The notes beneath the pieces were generated by a model, which did no database searches, was not told the origin of the DNA, and worked only from the letters and a program-made list of their open reading frames with translations. Of a stretch of 64,000 nt of DNA, positions 63,599 to 64,000 are shown piece after piece (within the stretch, counting starts at the first letter, position 1; each line of letters opens with the position of its first letter). The position numbers and the translations under genes were made by a program. Source of the DNA: an uncultured bacterium (lineage in GTDB: Bacteria > Cyanobacteriota > Vampirovibrionia > Gastranaerophilales > Gastranaerophilaceae); assembly GCA_902777385.1 (NCBI GenBank), contig CACYTP010000013.1, forward strand, positions 20,019 through 84,018, written 5' to 3'.

Positions 63599-63630
63599 GA
63601 GTTAAAAAGGTTTTAAACAATTTTTAACTC
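63599..63630 (-). terminator. Hairpin terminator at the end of the small minus-strand gene
   Basis: GAGTTAAAAA/TTTTTAACTC perfect 10-bp stem (63599-63608 and 63621-63630), with T-rich sequence on both sides. It overlaps the stop of the 76-residue gene. Confidence 0.65.
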
Positions 63631-63854
63631 TCTTTTTTATTCGCATTTTCATTATCAATAAAAAATGCATTTAATAAATCTGCGTTATTTCTTAAATTTC
63701 TAACAACCGGAGTAAGGTTATAGCATTCTTCTATCTCCGGCTGATTACCGACAAAATAATCGACAATTACGGCAATATTATACACATCCTCTGCCCACTT
63801 GCTTATTTTCTTAAATTCCTGCTCGCTAATATTGTATCCGCTAACTTCTTTCAT
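63624..63854 (-). CDS. Small acidic protein of unknown function (76 aa)
   Basis: 76 residues with a strong AAGGAGG before its ATG. Helical, acidic and without membrane segments: EVSGYNISEQEFKKISKWAEDVYNIAVIVDYF, then PVVRNLRNNADLLNAFFID. Transcribed against the transposition operon, convergent with the coiled-coil gene and divergent from the gene beginning at 63989. Position suggests a regulator or accessory gene of the element. No family recognised. Confidence 0.62.
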   Translation of the reverse strand: MKEVSGYNISEQEFKKISKWAEDVYNIAVIVDYFVGNQPEIEECYNLTPVVRNLRNNADLLNAFFIDNENANKKES

Positions 63855-63988
63855 AAATCCTCCTTATATTAGGAAACACATTAGCTCCAAAGATAACAAA
63901 AAGCATTTAAATGTTTACATAGCAACACATTCGGTTGATTTCCTATTTATTGTAATCGATTAATGTTAATAACCGAAAGGAGCACAAT

Positions 63989-64000
63989 ATGGTTGAAAAA
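63989..64000 (+). CDS. Start of a gene cut off by the window edge
   Basis: GAAAGGAG is followed eight bases later by ATG GTT GAA AAA (MVEK) at the right edge. Only four codons are visible, so no product can be named. The good ribosome-binding site and the divergent small gene support a real start. Confidence 0.45.

Overview
The window is AT-rich bacterial chromosome of about 64 kb. It most likely comes from a gut member of the non-photosynthetic Cyanobacteria sister lineage (Melainabacteria/Vampirovibrionia, order Gastranaerophilales). This is an inference from several clues: a prepilin with the FTLAEVLITLGIIGVVAAMT start typical of that lineage, an OmpR-family regulator that reads like cyanobacterial RpaA, flagellar genes scattered in small clusters, diderm envelope genes (heptosyltransferase-like, heptose kinase, O-antigen ligase), and several lineage-type proteins with an N-terminal FxG/FxA motif.

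Layout. 1-6.2 kb: end of a nitrilase-family amidase coupled to a PBP4-type carboxypeptidase, then a minus-strand run plsY, grpE, dnaJ, a YVTN propeller and an O-methyltransferase. 6.7-9.9 kb: a three-gene unit (VWA protein, FHA-like eight-helix membrane protein, TonB-C-like secreted protein). 10-17 kb: small and acidic proteins of unknown function, a GH38 mannosidase, GatD, TatD, a family-9 glycosyltransferase and CysK. 17.3-19.6 kb: fliJ, a fliK-like gene and a flgF/G-like gene. 19.7-23 kb: dapF, rpsF-ssb-rpsR and folC. 23-29 kb (minus): a membrane GT2, cysE, tag, etfA, etfB, a Cys-rich small protein and an NfnA-like flavoprotein. 29-36 kb: two large paralogues of unknown function flank a TPR-OGT glycosyltransferase, followed by an XRE regulator and a prepilin. 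36-37 kb is a gene graveyard: a decayed DUF559-type endonuclease between inverted palindromic repeats, then hupB and a fragment of the downstream helicase gene. 37-45 kb: a giant RgpF/WsaF-type glycosyltransferase, a UvrD helicase fused to a Fe-S nuclease, and small membrane proteins. 45-48 kb: a fic islet bounded by a tRNA-Asp 3'-end duplication, then two tandem putative cysteine proteases or deamidases. 48-57 kb: a GH57 branching enzyme, fliI, a six-gene minus-strand operon (rpaA-like, panD, heptose kinase, DUF4330, O-antigen ligase, tlyA), speD and a tRNA with a CAT anticodon.

57.5-64 kb is the most unusual part. It starts with an 0.8-kb non-coding end full of short inverted motifs. A MuA/TnsB-like DDE transposase, a MuB/TnsC-like ATPase and a 518-residue third protein follow. 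The C-terminal half of the third protein is a tyrosine recombinase domain that has lost four of its five catalytic residues. Its position and architecture suggest a target selector of the kind known as TnsF in some Tn7-like elements, here next to a tRNA gene and without TnsA or TniQ. Small accessory genes follow, and the element runs off the window.
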